Shown: piece by piece, positions 15,529 through 22,710 of the stretch
Numbering within the stretch: position 1 is the first letter of the stretch
Layout of the letters: each line of letters starts with the position of its first letter
Assembly (NCBI GenBank): GCA_011390465.1
Contig: JAABSH010000040.1
Span: forward strand, 1-32,988
Direction of reading: 5' to 3'
Origin: Desulfobacteraceae bacterium
GTDB lineage: Bacteria > Desulfobacterota > Desulfobacteria > Desulfobacterales > Desulfosalsimonadaceae
DNA: 32,988 bases
The notes under the pieces: generated by a model
Databases searched by the model: none
Seen by the model: the letters and a program-made list of their open reading frames with translations, nothing else
Told to the model about the DNA's origin: nothing
Translations under genes and position numbers: made by a program

Positions 15529-16275
15529 CTACAGCAGCGGTCCGATATGGGGCCACAGCAGGGTGGCCAGTTTCTTGGAGCCGGATGTTGCCGGGTGAAT
15601 GCCGTCTGCGATGATATCGCCGTCATTGATGGATGAACGTGGATCAATGAATGTACAGTTTGCGGCTGAGTATGCGCAGGCCTGGGCCAGTTTGGCATCC
15701 CCATAGTCAATAGCTTCTTCCAGATCATCCAGATTGTTGTAAATCGCCCACTTGGTATAGTAGTAGCCCTGGAAAATGACTTTGTCTACGCCGTCCGCAT
15801 GTATGTCATTGAGAAGATTCACCGCATCCACGTAAATATCGTTGATGAAGTTTTTGCAGGAACTTGACAGGCGGCCCCACTCATACCACTGGGTTTTACA
15901 GTCATAGGGATCAAAAAGGGTGATTACCGGCAGCAGGATGTCGTTGCCGCCGCCGTCCATCAGGATGGTAGTGATGTTGGGATTGTCGTTTTTGGCGGTC
16001 TGGTACTGGCTGACAATGGACGGCGCCAGTACGCCGCCGCTCAGTTCCGCACCGGAAACCGAATAGCGGCGGAATGTGGTGCCGGACCAGTCATGGAGAA
16101 AATCCTGAATTTCGCCGGACAAGGCAAAAATGGAATCCCCGATATTTACCACCTGATTGTTGTCTGCGTTTCGGATCCAGGGTACGCTGGCCACAAAACC
16201 GCACCCGATAAGGGTTGCGACAAGAAGTGATGCCAGAGCAATACGGAGCAGACCTGTTGTGTTTGATTTTTTCAT
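15529..16275 (-). CDS. SGNH/GDSL hydrolase lipoprotein
   Basis: A 248-aa lipoprotein with the lipobox LIGC (Cys25), so it should be membrane-anchored outside the cytoplasm. SGNH blocks are visible: VVNIGDSI with the nucleophile Ser48, SGAELSGG around Gly75, GGGND with Asn111, and ADGIHP with Asp224 and His227 near the C-terminus. It probably hydrolyses an ester in lipids, acylated glycans or similar substrates. A purine-rich GGGGGGAAG sits before the ATG. A terminator follows, then the lipase-chaperone-like gene, which suggests the hydrolase needs a dedicated foldase; this is inferred. Several Cys residues (CKTQW, SSCKN, CAYSAANC) could form disulfides. Confidence 0.85.
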   Translation of the reverse strand: MKKSNTTGLLRIALASLLVATLIGCGFVASVPWIRNADNNQVVNIGDSIFALSGEIQDFLHDWSGTTFRRYSVSGAELSGGVLAPSIVSQYQTAKNDNPNITTILMDGGGNDILLPVITLFDPYDCKTQWYEWGRLSSSCKNFINDIYVDAVNLLNDIHADGVDKVIFQGYYYTKWAIYNNLDDLEEAIDYGDAKLAQACAYSAANCTFIDPRSSINDGDIIADGIHPATSGSKKLATLLWPHIGPLL

Positions 16276-16421
16276 TTTCTTCCCCCCTGCTTAGGTTGTA
16301 TTTACATTAAAAATATCAGTTAATAAAAAAAAACACTGTTTACTGTTTTTTATAATAAAAAAAATCATGTTTCAATCAGGAAAACCCTGAAATTCAGACT
16401 CGAAAATCCTGATTTTTGATG

Positions 16422-17228
16422 TCAGCGCTTCCGTTTTATGGTCATGGGGCTCGTTGGCTCGGGTTTGTTATGATAGGTCAGATGTTTACCAAAGTAAAGC
16501 CGGGCTGCTTCCAGGAAAATACGGGGTTTGGTCAGATGCGGGGCCATGGGATACCGAATCATTTTGTAAAACAGATTCAAGGCCGAGAGGGGAAGGGCCG
16601 CGCCCCACAGGCGGGCGGAAAACGCGGTGGCATTGTCCCGGACCAGGTCAATGCGGACATCCAGTTCATCCGCCGGTACTGGAAAATGAAATTTATACTC
16701 TCCTTCCAGGTTGTTGAACGGTGAAACATGGAATACCTTGGGGGTATGATAGATCGGGTCGTCTGTCTTTTGATTTGAGAGTTGCGTATTTGGGGGGCGG
16801 GCCGTGCCGCCGGTTTTTTCCGGGATATAGAGATGACGCTCGCCAAAGGTGTTGTTGACTTCCGCCACCATGGCCGTGACGTTCTGGTGCTTGTCAAAGC
16901 AGTAATAAAAACTCACCGGGTTGAAGGCATAATTCAGGTATCGGGCCGAGGTAATCATTAAAACGGAGGACACGGCAGTGCCGGGCTGTTTTTCAGATAA
17001 AATCCTGAGCAGTTTTTCCTTGATGGTCCCGGGCCGGTCATCCAGATAGTCTGCGTCAAGTACAGTTGCCGGCCGCCGCCGGTTGTATCCGAACAGGATG
17101 TTTTTTCGGTCCAGAAGGGGCAGCTCGTCAAGATCCAGTCCGTAAAAATAGAGGTGATACTGGAATTGATGTTTTACCGGCTGATACCGGGTATGTTCCA
17201 CAAATCCGGCGAAAAGTTTTGATTTCAT
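16422..17228 (-). CDS. DUF1365 family protein
   Basis: A 268-aa protein with the hallmarks of DUF1365: LFAGFVEHTRYQPVKHQF at the N-terminus, FYGLDLDELP, LNYAFNPVSFYYCF and VAEVNNTFGERHLY. DUF1365 proteins are regularly encoded with an amine-oxidase-like flavoprotein and a Cfa-type methyltransferase, and are thought to act in fatty-acid modification; their exact reaction is unclear. The start ATG overlaps the stop of the flavoprotein (ATGA), so the pair is translationally coupled. The Cfa-type partner may be the gene at 9793-11091, several kilobases away. Confidence 0.85.
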   Translation of the reverse strand: MKSKLFAGFVEHTRYQPVKHQFQYHLYFYGLDLDELPLLDRKNILFGYNRRRPATVLDADYLDDRPGTIKEKLLRILSEKQPGTAVSSVLMITSARYLNYAFNPVSFYYCFDKHQNVTAMVAEVNNTFGERHLYIPEKTGGTARPPNTQLSNQKTDDPIYHTPKVFHVSPFNNLEGEYKFHFPVPADELDVRIDLVRDNATAFSARLWGAALPLSALNLFYKMIRYPMAPHLTKPRIFLEAARLYFGKHLTYHNKPEPTSPMTIKRKR

Positions 17229-18499
17229 AATGAAATTCCGTATTTTTGGGCCACATTCACCCCGGACAGCACGGCGTCTTCATGAAATCCGTACCGGAAG
17301 TAACTGCCGCAGAAATAAGTGTTGTTTTGGCCGTTGAGCGCGTCCAGATCTTTTTGTGTGGCAATGGTTTGTGCTGTAAACTGGGGATGGGTGTACATGA
17401 ACTGGTCAATGATCCGCTCTTTGGGAATGGGCTTTTGCGGATTCAGGGTGACGCAGTAATTGGTTTTGGTATTCAGGTTGTGGAGGATGTTCATGTCATA
17501 GGTCATGGACATGGGCATCTGGCCGATGATCTGGCCGGTGATCTGTTTTTCCCGCAAATAGTTCCATGAAGACCTTGCCTTTGCCAGCGGCGGGAGCCAG
17601 GCGGGATCGGTGTGCAGAAAAGTCTGATTTTCCGTGTATCGCCAGGGTGACAGCAGCCGGATTTCTTCAGGGGTCGGGTCCGCCAGCATGTTAAAGGCTT
17701 CATCCCCATGGGCCGCCACCACCACAGCATCAAAGTCCGTTTCCCCGTCATCCGTAAAAATCCTTACCCCGTCAGGTGTCCGGCGGATTTTCCGCACCCC
17801 TGCGCCGGTGTGGACTGTTCCGGTAAATGTTTTCAAAAATGCCTTTACATATTCATGGCTGCCCCCTTTGATGGAATACCACTGGGGATGGTCTTTGATT
17901 GATAAAAGACCATGATTTTCAAAAAACCGGGCGAACGTGGCAGCTGGGAAGGCCATCATCTGATCATCCGGTGTCGACCAGATGGCCGCCCCCATGGGAA
18001 TAATATACTGCCGGATAAAGTCGCTGCTGAATCGATTTTTTTTCAGAAAATCCCCCAGGCTGAGATCCCCGAAACCGTTTTTTTTCAGGGTCTCCAGGGT
18101 CAGCCGGTTGAACCGGAGAATATCGTAGAGAAATTTCCAGAAAGACGGGCGGAGCCGGTTTTTCGAATCCGCAAACGGGCTGGCGCTGGCAAAGCAGAAT
18201 TCGGTTTCGCGGTCATAATAGGAAAACGTCATGGGGCATTTAATCCGCTCCACGCCGAGCTGGTTGATAAACCGGATAAAATTGGGATAGGTGCGGTCGT
18301 TGTGGACAATAAAGCCGGTGTCAATGGGAATGCCGGCGTCCGGCCCGTTTTTCAGGACCACTGTGTGGGTGTGGCCGCCCACATAATCATTTTTTTCAAA
18401 CAATGTGACCTGATGCCTGCGCTGGAGCAGATAAGCGGCCACAATGCCTGCCACGCCGCTGCCAACAACGGCAATTCGTTGACCGGAGGGTGAATCCAT
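17225..18499 (-). CDS. FAD-dependent amine-oxidase-like oxidoreductase
   Basis: A 424-aa flavoprotein. The N-terminal dinucleotide fold IAVVGSGVAGIVAAYLL is followed by EKNDYVGGHTHTV, a typical amine-oxidase/phytoene-desaturase FAD site. Further landmarks are DTGFIVHNDRTYPNF, the Trp-rich substrate region MGAAIWSTP and YFCGSYFRYGFHEDAV at the C-terminal FAD contact. This is the NAD/FAD-binding protein that accompanies DUF1365 and Cfa-type enzymes, probably an acyl-lipid oxidoreductase or desaturase; this is inferred from context. AAAAGGA precedes the ATG. Confidence 0.85.
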   Translation of the reverse strand: MDSPSGQRIAVVGSGVAGIVAAYLLQRRHQVTLFEKNDYVGGHTHTVVLKNGPDAGIPIDTGFIVHNDRTYPNFIRFINQLGVERIKCPMTFSYYDRETEFCFASASPFADSKNRLRPSFWKFLYDILRFNRLTLETLKKNGFGDLSLGDFLKKNRFSSDFIRQYIIPMGAAIWSTPDDQMMAFPAATFARFFENHGLLSIKDHPQWYSIKGGSHEYVKAFLKTFTGTVHTGAGVRKIRRTPDGVRIFTDDGETDFDAVVVAAHGDEAFNMLADPTPEEIRLLSPWRYTENQTFLHTDPAWLPPLAKARSSWNYLREKQITGQIIGQMPMSMTYDMNILHNLNTKTNYCVTLNPQKPIPKERIIDQFMYTHPQFTAQTIATQKDLDALNGQNNTYFCGSYFRYGFHEDAVLSGVNVAQKYGISL

Positions 18500-18725
18500 A
18501 AAAATATCCTTTTCTTCAAGGTTGGGTCAAGTGTGACACCCGGATGTGTCGGGCGGATGCAAGAGTTTGAGTTTACGCCAAAAATATCAGTTCTGCCCTG
18601 TGGTGTCAATATGATCTGCGGCCCGTGTTTTATGGCCTTTACATCTTTATCAGAGTGTGTTAAAATTCAAATTTATAATAATTAAGGATGGTTTTGTGTT
18701 TTGTGCACGGGTAAAGGAAATTACA

Positions 18726-18746
18726 GCCGGCAGGATTGTTGCCGGC
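18726..18746 (+). promoter_or_regulatory. Leader hairpin before ectC
   Basis: A perfect 7-bp GC-rich stem, GCCGGCA and TGCCGGC, with a 7-nt loop, ends 24 nt before the ectC start. It is followed by CTTTAAAAAG, not a strong U-run, so it is at best a weak terminator. It may affect mRNA stability or translation. A TATAAT at 18674-18679 could be the -10 element, but no good -35 was seen. Confidence 0.4.
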
Positions 18747-18770
18747 CTTTAAAAAGAAAGAGAGGTTAAA

Positions 18771-19160
18771 ATGATCGTAAGAAAATTACAGGACATTCTT
18801 GGTACAGAGCGGGAAGTGAATGCTCCCAACGGCAACTGGACCAGTCGCCGGCTGTCCCTGAAAGATGACAGCATGGGATTTTCCGTCAATGACACCCTGA
18901 TTTATGCGGGCACGGAAACCTATATTTGGTATAAAAATCATCTGGAGGCGGTTTATTGCGTAGAAGGCAAAGGCGAAATCGAAGATCTGGCCACCGGTGA
19001 AATCCATCCCATTTCCGACGGCACGCTTTATCTGCTGAACAAGCATGACAAACACTACCTGCGGGCCACTGAGACCATGCGCATGGTGTGTGTGTTCAAT
19101 CCGCCCCTGACCGGCCGGGAAGTGCACACAAAAGAAGGTTATTATGAGCTGGATGAATAG
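18771..19160 (+). CDS. ectC: L-ectoine synthase
   Basis: A 129-aa cupin that closely follows EctC throughout: [49 protein letters not shown] and [12 protein letters not shown]. EctC cyclises N-gamma-acetyl-diaminobutyrate to ectoine with a metal cofactor. By comparison with characterised enzymes, the metal ligands would be Glu59, Tyr87 and His95, and all are present. Length is normal. A GAGAGG box precedes the ATG. The usual partners ectA and ectB (and ask) are not nearby; the gene overlaps a lipocalin gene instead. It may be an orphan EctC, or ectAB may lie elsewhere in the genome. Confidence 0.93.
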   Translation: MIVRKLQDILGTEREVNAPNGNWTSRRLSLKDDSMGFSVNDTLIYAGTETYIWYKNHLEAVYCVEGKGEIEDLATGEIHPISDGTLYLLNKHDKHYLRATETMRMVCVFNPPLTGREVHTKEGYYELDE

Positions 19161-19686
19161 GCTGATATTTTCAGGCCTGGTTCTGCTCCTGGTGCTGATG
19201 ACGGGATGCACCGGCATTCCGGAGGGGATTGAGCCGGTCACCGGCTTTGACGTTCATCAATACATGGGCCGGTGGTATGAAATCGTCCGGCTGGACCATT
19301 CTTTTGAACGGGGGATGGAAAGGGTCTACGCGGATTACCGCCTGAAAGAAGACGGCAGTGTGGAAGTGCTTAACAACGGGTATGATCCGGAAGCGGAAAA
19401 ATGGAAGCAGGCTGAGGGCAAAGCGGTTTTTGTGGAAAACCCAACCGTGGGCCGGTTAAAAGTTTCTTTTTTCGGCCCGTTTTACGGCGCTTACAATATT
19501 ATTGCCCTGGGTAAAATGGATCGTAAAGATTATGCCTATGCCATGGTCTGCGGACCGGACCGGTCATATCTTTGGATATTGTCCCGAACCCGTGAGCTGG
19601 ATGCAGCCGTTTTGGCCCGTCTGGTTGACCAGGCCGGCCGGCTGGGGTTTGATACGGATGCATTGATTTATGTGATGCATGAATAG
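19144..19686 (+). CDS. Blc-type bacterial lipocalin (lipoprotein)
   Basis: A 180-aa outer-membrane-type lipocalin. A signal peptide ends in the lipobox LMTGC (about Cys22). The lipocalin signature appears as [19 protein letters not shown], and the barrel strands continue through [20 protein letters not shown] and [11 protein letters not shown]. Blc-type proteins bind and carry lipids or lysophospholipids and are often induced by stress. The chosen start at 19144 has AAGAAGG 5 nt upstream and overlaps the end of ectC by 17 nt; an in-frame ATG at 19153 is an alternative. Co-transcription with ectC points to a shared osmotic or envelope stress response (inferred). Confidence 0.9.
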   Translation: MSWMNRLIFSGLVLLLVLMTGCTGIPEGIEPVTGFDVHQYMGRWYEIVRLDHSFERGMERVYADYRLKEDGSVEVLNNGYDPEAEKWKQAEGKAVFVENPTVGRLKVSFFGPFYGAYNIIALGKMDRKDYAYAMVCGPDRSYLWILSRTRELDAAVLARLVDQAGRLGFDTDALIYVMHE

Positions 19687-19713
19687 CGGGTTTGCATGTG
19701 AGAATAAATACGG

Positions 19714-19763
19714 AAAAATATCAGGCCCCGGGAGTATGTCCCCCGGGGCCTGATATTTTTTAT
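19714..19763. terminator. Bidirectional intrinsic terminator
   Basis: A strong hairpin: a 15-bp stem with arms ATATCAGGCCCCGGG and CCCGGGGCCTGATAT around a 9-nt loop. It is flanked by AAAAAT on the left and TTTTTTA on the right. It lies between the convergent lipocalin (+) and glutamate-synthase-like (-) genes and serves both. Confidence 0.9.
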
Positions 19764-19771
19764 TCCTTCCT

Positions 19772-19799
19772 TTCAGTCTTCAGTCTTCAGTCTTCAGTC
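19772..19799. repeat. Four tandem copies of a 7-bp repeat
   Basis: TTCAGTC is repeated exactly four times, next to the stop codon of the glutamate-synthase-like gene. It is a simple-sequence tract probably prone to slippage. It lies outside coding sequence; no function is evident. Confidence 0.9.
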
Positions 19800-21452
19800 T
19801 TAAGAATTGAGTATCTTTCTGGCGGTCTCGTCATTGTAATCCGAGACATGGACAATGCCGGTTTCTCTTGCGGTTTCCCGGTTGCCCGCGAACAGATCGG
19901 TTCGGGCGATCTGGTCCAGCCGGAATTTCCGGGCCCCGGCCATGAGCTGCTGCAGGCCGCAGGCCAGTTTGTCCGCCAGGGTGCAGAAGGCAATGGCACC
20001 ATAGGGGATATTTTTCATTTCTTTTTTGCCGACTTTCTTTTCCACATCAAAGTAGGATGCAAAAATTTCTTCGGGCTGGGTGCCGATATCGGAAACGGTT
20101 TTCGGCAGGCTGTCCCAGTTGCCGGCCAGTTTTTCCCGGCGGTCCGGATGCAGCGCCCCTTCGATATTGGATCCCAGAAAACCCGGAATCATGATGGCCC
20201 GGCCCATGCAGACCAGTTTCGTATACGGCGCGCCCAGGGCAATGGCTTTAAAAATGCTGTCTTCCAGGGCAAAGCCGCCGGCAAAGGACAAATCCACCAC
20301 CTTTTTGCCGCCGGCGGCCAGGATGCTGGCGTATTCATGGGCTTTGGCGTGGAGATTGATGGACGGCACCCCCCAGCTCTGCATCATGTTCCAGGGGCTC
20401 ATGCCGGTGCCGCCGCCGGAGCCGTCAATGGTGAGCAGGTCCAGCTTGGCGTCCGTGGCGAATTTGATGGCCATGGCCAGCTCTTCCATGCCGTAGGACC
20501 CGGTTTTCAGGGTAATTCTTTTGAAACCGATACTGCGCAGATAATCCACGCTGCTCATGAAATCTTCCCGCACCTGATCCACGCTGCTCAGGTTGGTGCC
20601 GCCCAGGCGGCTGTGCCGGGCAAAGGATTTGATGGCGCCTTTTTTGAAGGCTTCCTGCACTTCCGGCAGCCGCGGGTCCGGGTCCACCACATAGCCCCGG
20701 TCCTTGAGAAACAGGGCGTAATCCAGGCTGGTGACCTGAATCTCACCGCCAATATCTTTGGCGCCCTGGCCCCATTTGAGTTCGATGATGCATTTGTCGC
20801 CGTATTTGTCCACCACAAATTCCGCCACCCCGTTGCGGGTGTCTTCCACATTGAGCTGAACGATGATGGCGCCGTAGCCGTCAAAATACCGCAGATACCC
20901 GTCAATGCGGCGTTCCAGCTCGGGTGCGCTTTTGATTTTGCCTTTGCGGTCTTTGCCGGCGCCGATGTCGGATTTCCGGTCAACACCGACCACGTTTTCG
21001 CCGATTACCACGGGGATGCCGCACAGGGCCCCGCCGATGGAAAAAGAATCCCAGTATTTGGCCGCGATAAAAGTCGATCCCAGGGCCCCGGTCATGAGCG
21101 GAATGCGGGCTTTGGTTTTTATTTCATTGCCGAATTCCGTTTCCAGGCTAACATTGGGGAAAATGCAGTCATCCGGATCATTGGACAGGTTTTCTTTCAG
21201 GCCGTGGGAGCCGTAGGCATAGCCCTGGATGCGCAGGGAGTTGTAGGAAACCCCTACATGGGTGGTGTTGTTGGCGCCGGCCGTGACCACGCCGAAGTCT
21301 CGCGGGTATAACAGTTTCCGGCCCACCAGGCTGGACAGCCAGGTTTCGCATTTGCCCTTGCAGTCCGAGCGGCAGAGGGTACAAAGGCTGGATTCGGCCG
21401 GATTTCCGCGGTTGGTGGTGCCAAGTGCGTCATTGCTTTTTTGAAATCTCAT
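19800..21452 (-). CDS. FMN-binding glutamate synthase family protein
   Basis: A 550-aa protein of the stand-alone (archaeal-type) glutamate synthase large-subunit FMN domain. Landmarks are LMTGALGSTFIAAKYWDSFS, GVDRKSDIGAGKDRKGKIKS, IELKWGQGAKDIGGEI, LLTIDGSGGGTGMSPWNMMQ (FMN-phosphate loop) and ALGAPYTKLVCMGRAIMIPG. An N-terminal cluster of four Cys (24, 27, 31, 35) may bind zinc or an iron-sulfur cluster. It lacks the N-terminal glutaminase domain of GltB, so ammonia must come from a partner. The start at 21452 is chosen for AAGGAG upstream; an earlier in-frame ATG has no such signal. Expression is probably controlled by the leader attenuator at 21537-21641, and the ANTAR gene lies just upstream. 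Confidence 0.85.
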   Translation of the reverse strand: MRFQKSNDALGTTNRGNPAESSLCTLCRSDCKGKCETWLSSLVGRKLLYPRDFGVVTAGANNTTHVGVSYNSLRIQGYAYGSHGLKENLSNDPDDCIFPNVSLETEFGNEIKTKARIPLMTGALGSTFIAAKYWDSFSIGGALCGIPVVIGENVVGVDRKSDIGAGKDRKGKIKSAPELERRIDGYLRYFDGYGAIIVQLNVEDTRNGVAEFVVDKYGDKCIIELKWGQGAKDIGGEIQVTSLDYALFLKDRGYVVDPDPRLPEVQEAFKKGAIKSFARHSRLGGTNLSSVDQVREDFMSSVDYLRSIGFKRITLKTGSYGMEELAMAIKFATDAKLDLLTIDGSGGGTGMSPWNMMQSWGVPSINLHAKAHEYASILAAGGKKVVDLSFAGGFALEDSIFKAIALGAPYTKLVCMGRAIMIPGFLGSNIEGALHPDRREKLAGNWDSLPKTVSDIGTQPEEIFASYFDVEKKVGKKEMKNIPYGAIAFCTLADKLACGLQQLMAGARKFRLDQIARTDLFAGNRETARETGIVHVSDYNDETARKILNS

Positions 21453-21536
21453 TTTTTTTCTCCTTACTTTTATCGATATTAATATTTTGGTTGTGGCGGC
21501 AAACAAGGTTTTGATACATCGTTGTACCCGCAGAAC

Positions 21537-21583
21537 AAAAAAAGGCGTCTGGTCCCATTTTGCCTTTGGGAACAGACGCCTTT
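21537..21583 (-). terminator. Leader terminator (attenuator) of the glutamate synthase gene
   Basis: On the minus strand, AAAGGCGTCTG pairs with CAGACGCCTTT over a GGG/CCC-containing loop region, followed by a run of seven T in total. It lies in the 5' leader, about 85 nt before the start codon and downstream of a consensus promoter, so it would stop transcription before the gene unless prevented. Confidence 0.85.
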
Positions 21584-21587
21584 GTCC
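21574..21587 (-). promoter_or_regulatory. ANTAR hexaloop hairpin P2 (antiterminator)
   Basis: GGAC and GTCT (3 bp plus one G-U pair) close the hexaloop AAAGGC, which has A at position 1 and G at position 4, the ANTAR recognition pattern. Its loop and 3' arm are the same bases as the 5' arm of the terminator, so the two structures exclude each other. Confidence 0.65.
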
Positions 21588-21609
21588 TATTTTTTTATTT
21601 TTTCAGTGT

Positions 21610-21641
21610 GTCAGGGAATATACGCCATTGTATAAACTGAC
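21610..21641 (-). promoter_or_regulatory. ANTAR hexaloop hairpin P1
   Basis: TATAC and GTATA (5 bp) close the hexaloop AATGGC, again with A1 and G4. An outer GTCAG/CTGAC stem (5 bp) extends it across an internal loop. It precedes P2 in the transcript by about 31 nt (measured from the inner stem) and shares the AANGGC loop with it. Confidence 0.65.
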
Positions 21642-21658
21642 TAATTTTTAAGTCTAAA

Positions 21659-21687
21659 AGATTAGTTTAAGTAATTTTTTTTGTCAA
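21659..21687 (-). promoter_or_regulatory. Consensus sigma70 promoter of the glutamate synthase leader
   Basis: On the minus strand TTGACA (21687-21682) and TAATCT (21664-21659) are separated by exactly 17 nt. The predicted start lies near 21652, just before hairpin P1, so the leader of about 200 nt includes P1, P2 and the terminator. Confidence 0.75.
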
Positions 21688-21732
21688 TGTAATTTTTGAT
21701 AAAAAATTACCTTTTATAAATTATTTAAAAAA

Positions 21733-21930
21733 TTAAACAGGTTCTTCTGAAAAATGGATAGCCAGAAGATTTTCGAGCTGCCGGGTGAGAAGGCCCAGGT
21801 CCACGGCCAGCATGGTGGCGTCATCGTCTTCTCCGGTAAATTGCTTTTCAGAAAGCTGGCAGGCGCTTCTCAAATCCTGAAGCATATGTTCCAGTTCCGT
21901 ACGGACTCTTTCTTTTTCTGCGATGTTCAT
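21733..21930 (-). CDS. Small hypothetical protein in the ANTAR operon
   Basis: A 65-aa acidic, helical protein beginning MNIAEKERVRTELEHMLQDL. No membrane segment or Cys pair is present, and no family is recognised. It starts 14 nt after the GAF-ANTAR gene with GGAGATACCC before the ATG, so it is probably co-translated and co-regulated. The next gene downstream is the glutamate synthase with its own promoter. A regulatory partner of the ANTAR protein is one possibility, but this is only inferred from position. Confidence 0.7.
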   Translation of the reverse strand: MNIAEKERVRTELEHMLQDLRSACQLSEKQFTGEDDDATMLAVDLGLLTRQLENLLAIHFSEEPV

Positions 21931-21944
21931 GGGTATCTCCTGGT

Positions 21945-22673
21945 TTAGTGTTTGTGTTCCTGAAAAAGTTCATCAGAGAGGATAATGGCTTCGGAAACCT
22001 GGCGCATGGTTTTCCGGGAGTCCATGCTGCGCTTTTGAATCCAGCGGTAAGCTTCGTCGCCTTTGAGATTGCGGCTCAGCATGAGGATTTCCTTGGCTTT
22101 TTCAATTAATTTTCTGGCTTCAAGCTCCTCCTGGATCACCCGGGTCTTGACCATAAGTTCCGTGTTTAAAATCGCCACCGCCGCCTGGTTGGCCACAGTG
22201 GTGAGGACGTTGATTTCCGTTTCCGTAAAATCATAGGCGACTGAGGTAAAACAGTTGATAACGCCGATGACGTTTTCGTCTTCAAGCTTGAGGGGCACGC
22301 CCATCATGGACACCAGGCCGAGCTGTTTTGCCATGTCTTTTTCTTTGAACCGGCGGCTGCGGAGCACGTTTTTGATGATCAGGGGTTTCCGGGTGGTCAT
22401 CACATGCCCCACCACGCCTTCGTTCATGTTCAGGGACCGGTCCTTGACATATACCGGGTCAATGGCCTGGGTGGCTTTGAGCCGGATTTTGGGCGGGGTG
22501 CGGCTGTCATCCACCAGCCACAGAGAACAGATATCCGCGCCGATCATTTTTGCGGTGAGCAGGACAATGAGCTTGAGCAGATCTTCGTGAAACAGATCAC
22601 TGGTGATGGCCCGGCTGATGTCCATCAGGGATTTTATGTAATTGTCCTGGGATTGGTCTTTGGTGTTTTTCAT
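21945..22673 (-). CDS. GAF-ANTAR RNA-binding antiterminator
   Basis: A 242-aa protein. Residues ~13-160 form a GAF domain (ADICSLWLVDDS, LNMNEGVVGHVMTTRKPLII, VSMMGVPLKLEDENVIGVIN). Residues ~182-234 form an ANTAR domain, with the signature ARKLIEKAKEILMLSRNLKG, then DEAYRWIQKRSMDSRKTM and a final helix. ANTAR domains bind RNA pairs of hexaloop hairpins and prevent terminator formation. The GAF domain presumably senses a small molecule, perhaps a nitrogen signal. The glutamate synthase leader downstream contains exactly such a pair of hairpins overlapping a terminator. The gene is in an operon after the DUF6178 gene (37-nt gap). Confidence 0.9.
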   Translation of the reverse strand: MKNTKDQSQDNYIKSLMDISRAITSDLFHEDLLKLIVLLTAKMIGADICSLWLVDDSRTPPKIRLKATQAIDPVYVKDRSLNMNEGVVGHVMTTRKPLIIKNVLRSRRFKEKDMAKQLGLVSMMGVPLKLEDENVIGVINCFTSVAYDFTETEINVLTTVANQAAVAILNTELMVKTRVIQEELEARKLIEKAKEILMLSRNLKGDEAYRWIQKRSMDSRKTMRQVSEAIILSDELFQEHKH

Positions 22674-22710
22674 GGGCTCATGTTTGTCAGATTCTGTTTA
22701 AAAGATCAAG

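Noticed and set aside
19772-19799. Tandem TTCAGTC repeats considered as a CRISPR-like or integration site
   Set aside because: The unit is only 7 bp with no spacers; it is a simple tandem repeat.
19692-21311. A 539-codon plus-strand frame opposite the glutamate synthase
   Set aside because: It is the antisense shadow of a well-recognised gene in codon-biased DNA, with Gly/His/Phe/Gln-rich, unnatural composition.
21649-21668. GACT...AGTC hairpin near the leader start, considered as an additional ANTAR hairpin
   Set aside because: It overlaps the -10 element and transcription start, and its loop lacks the required G at position 4.
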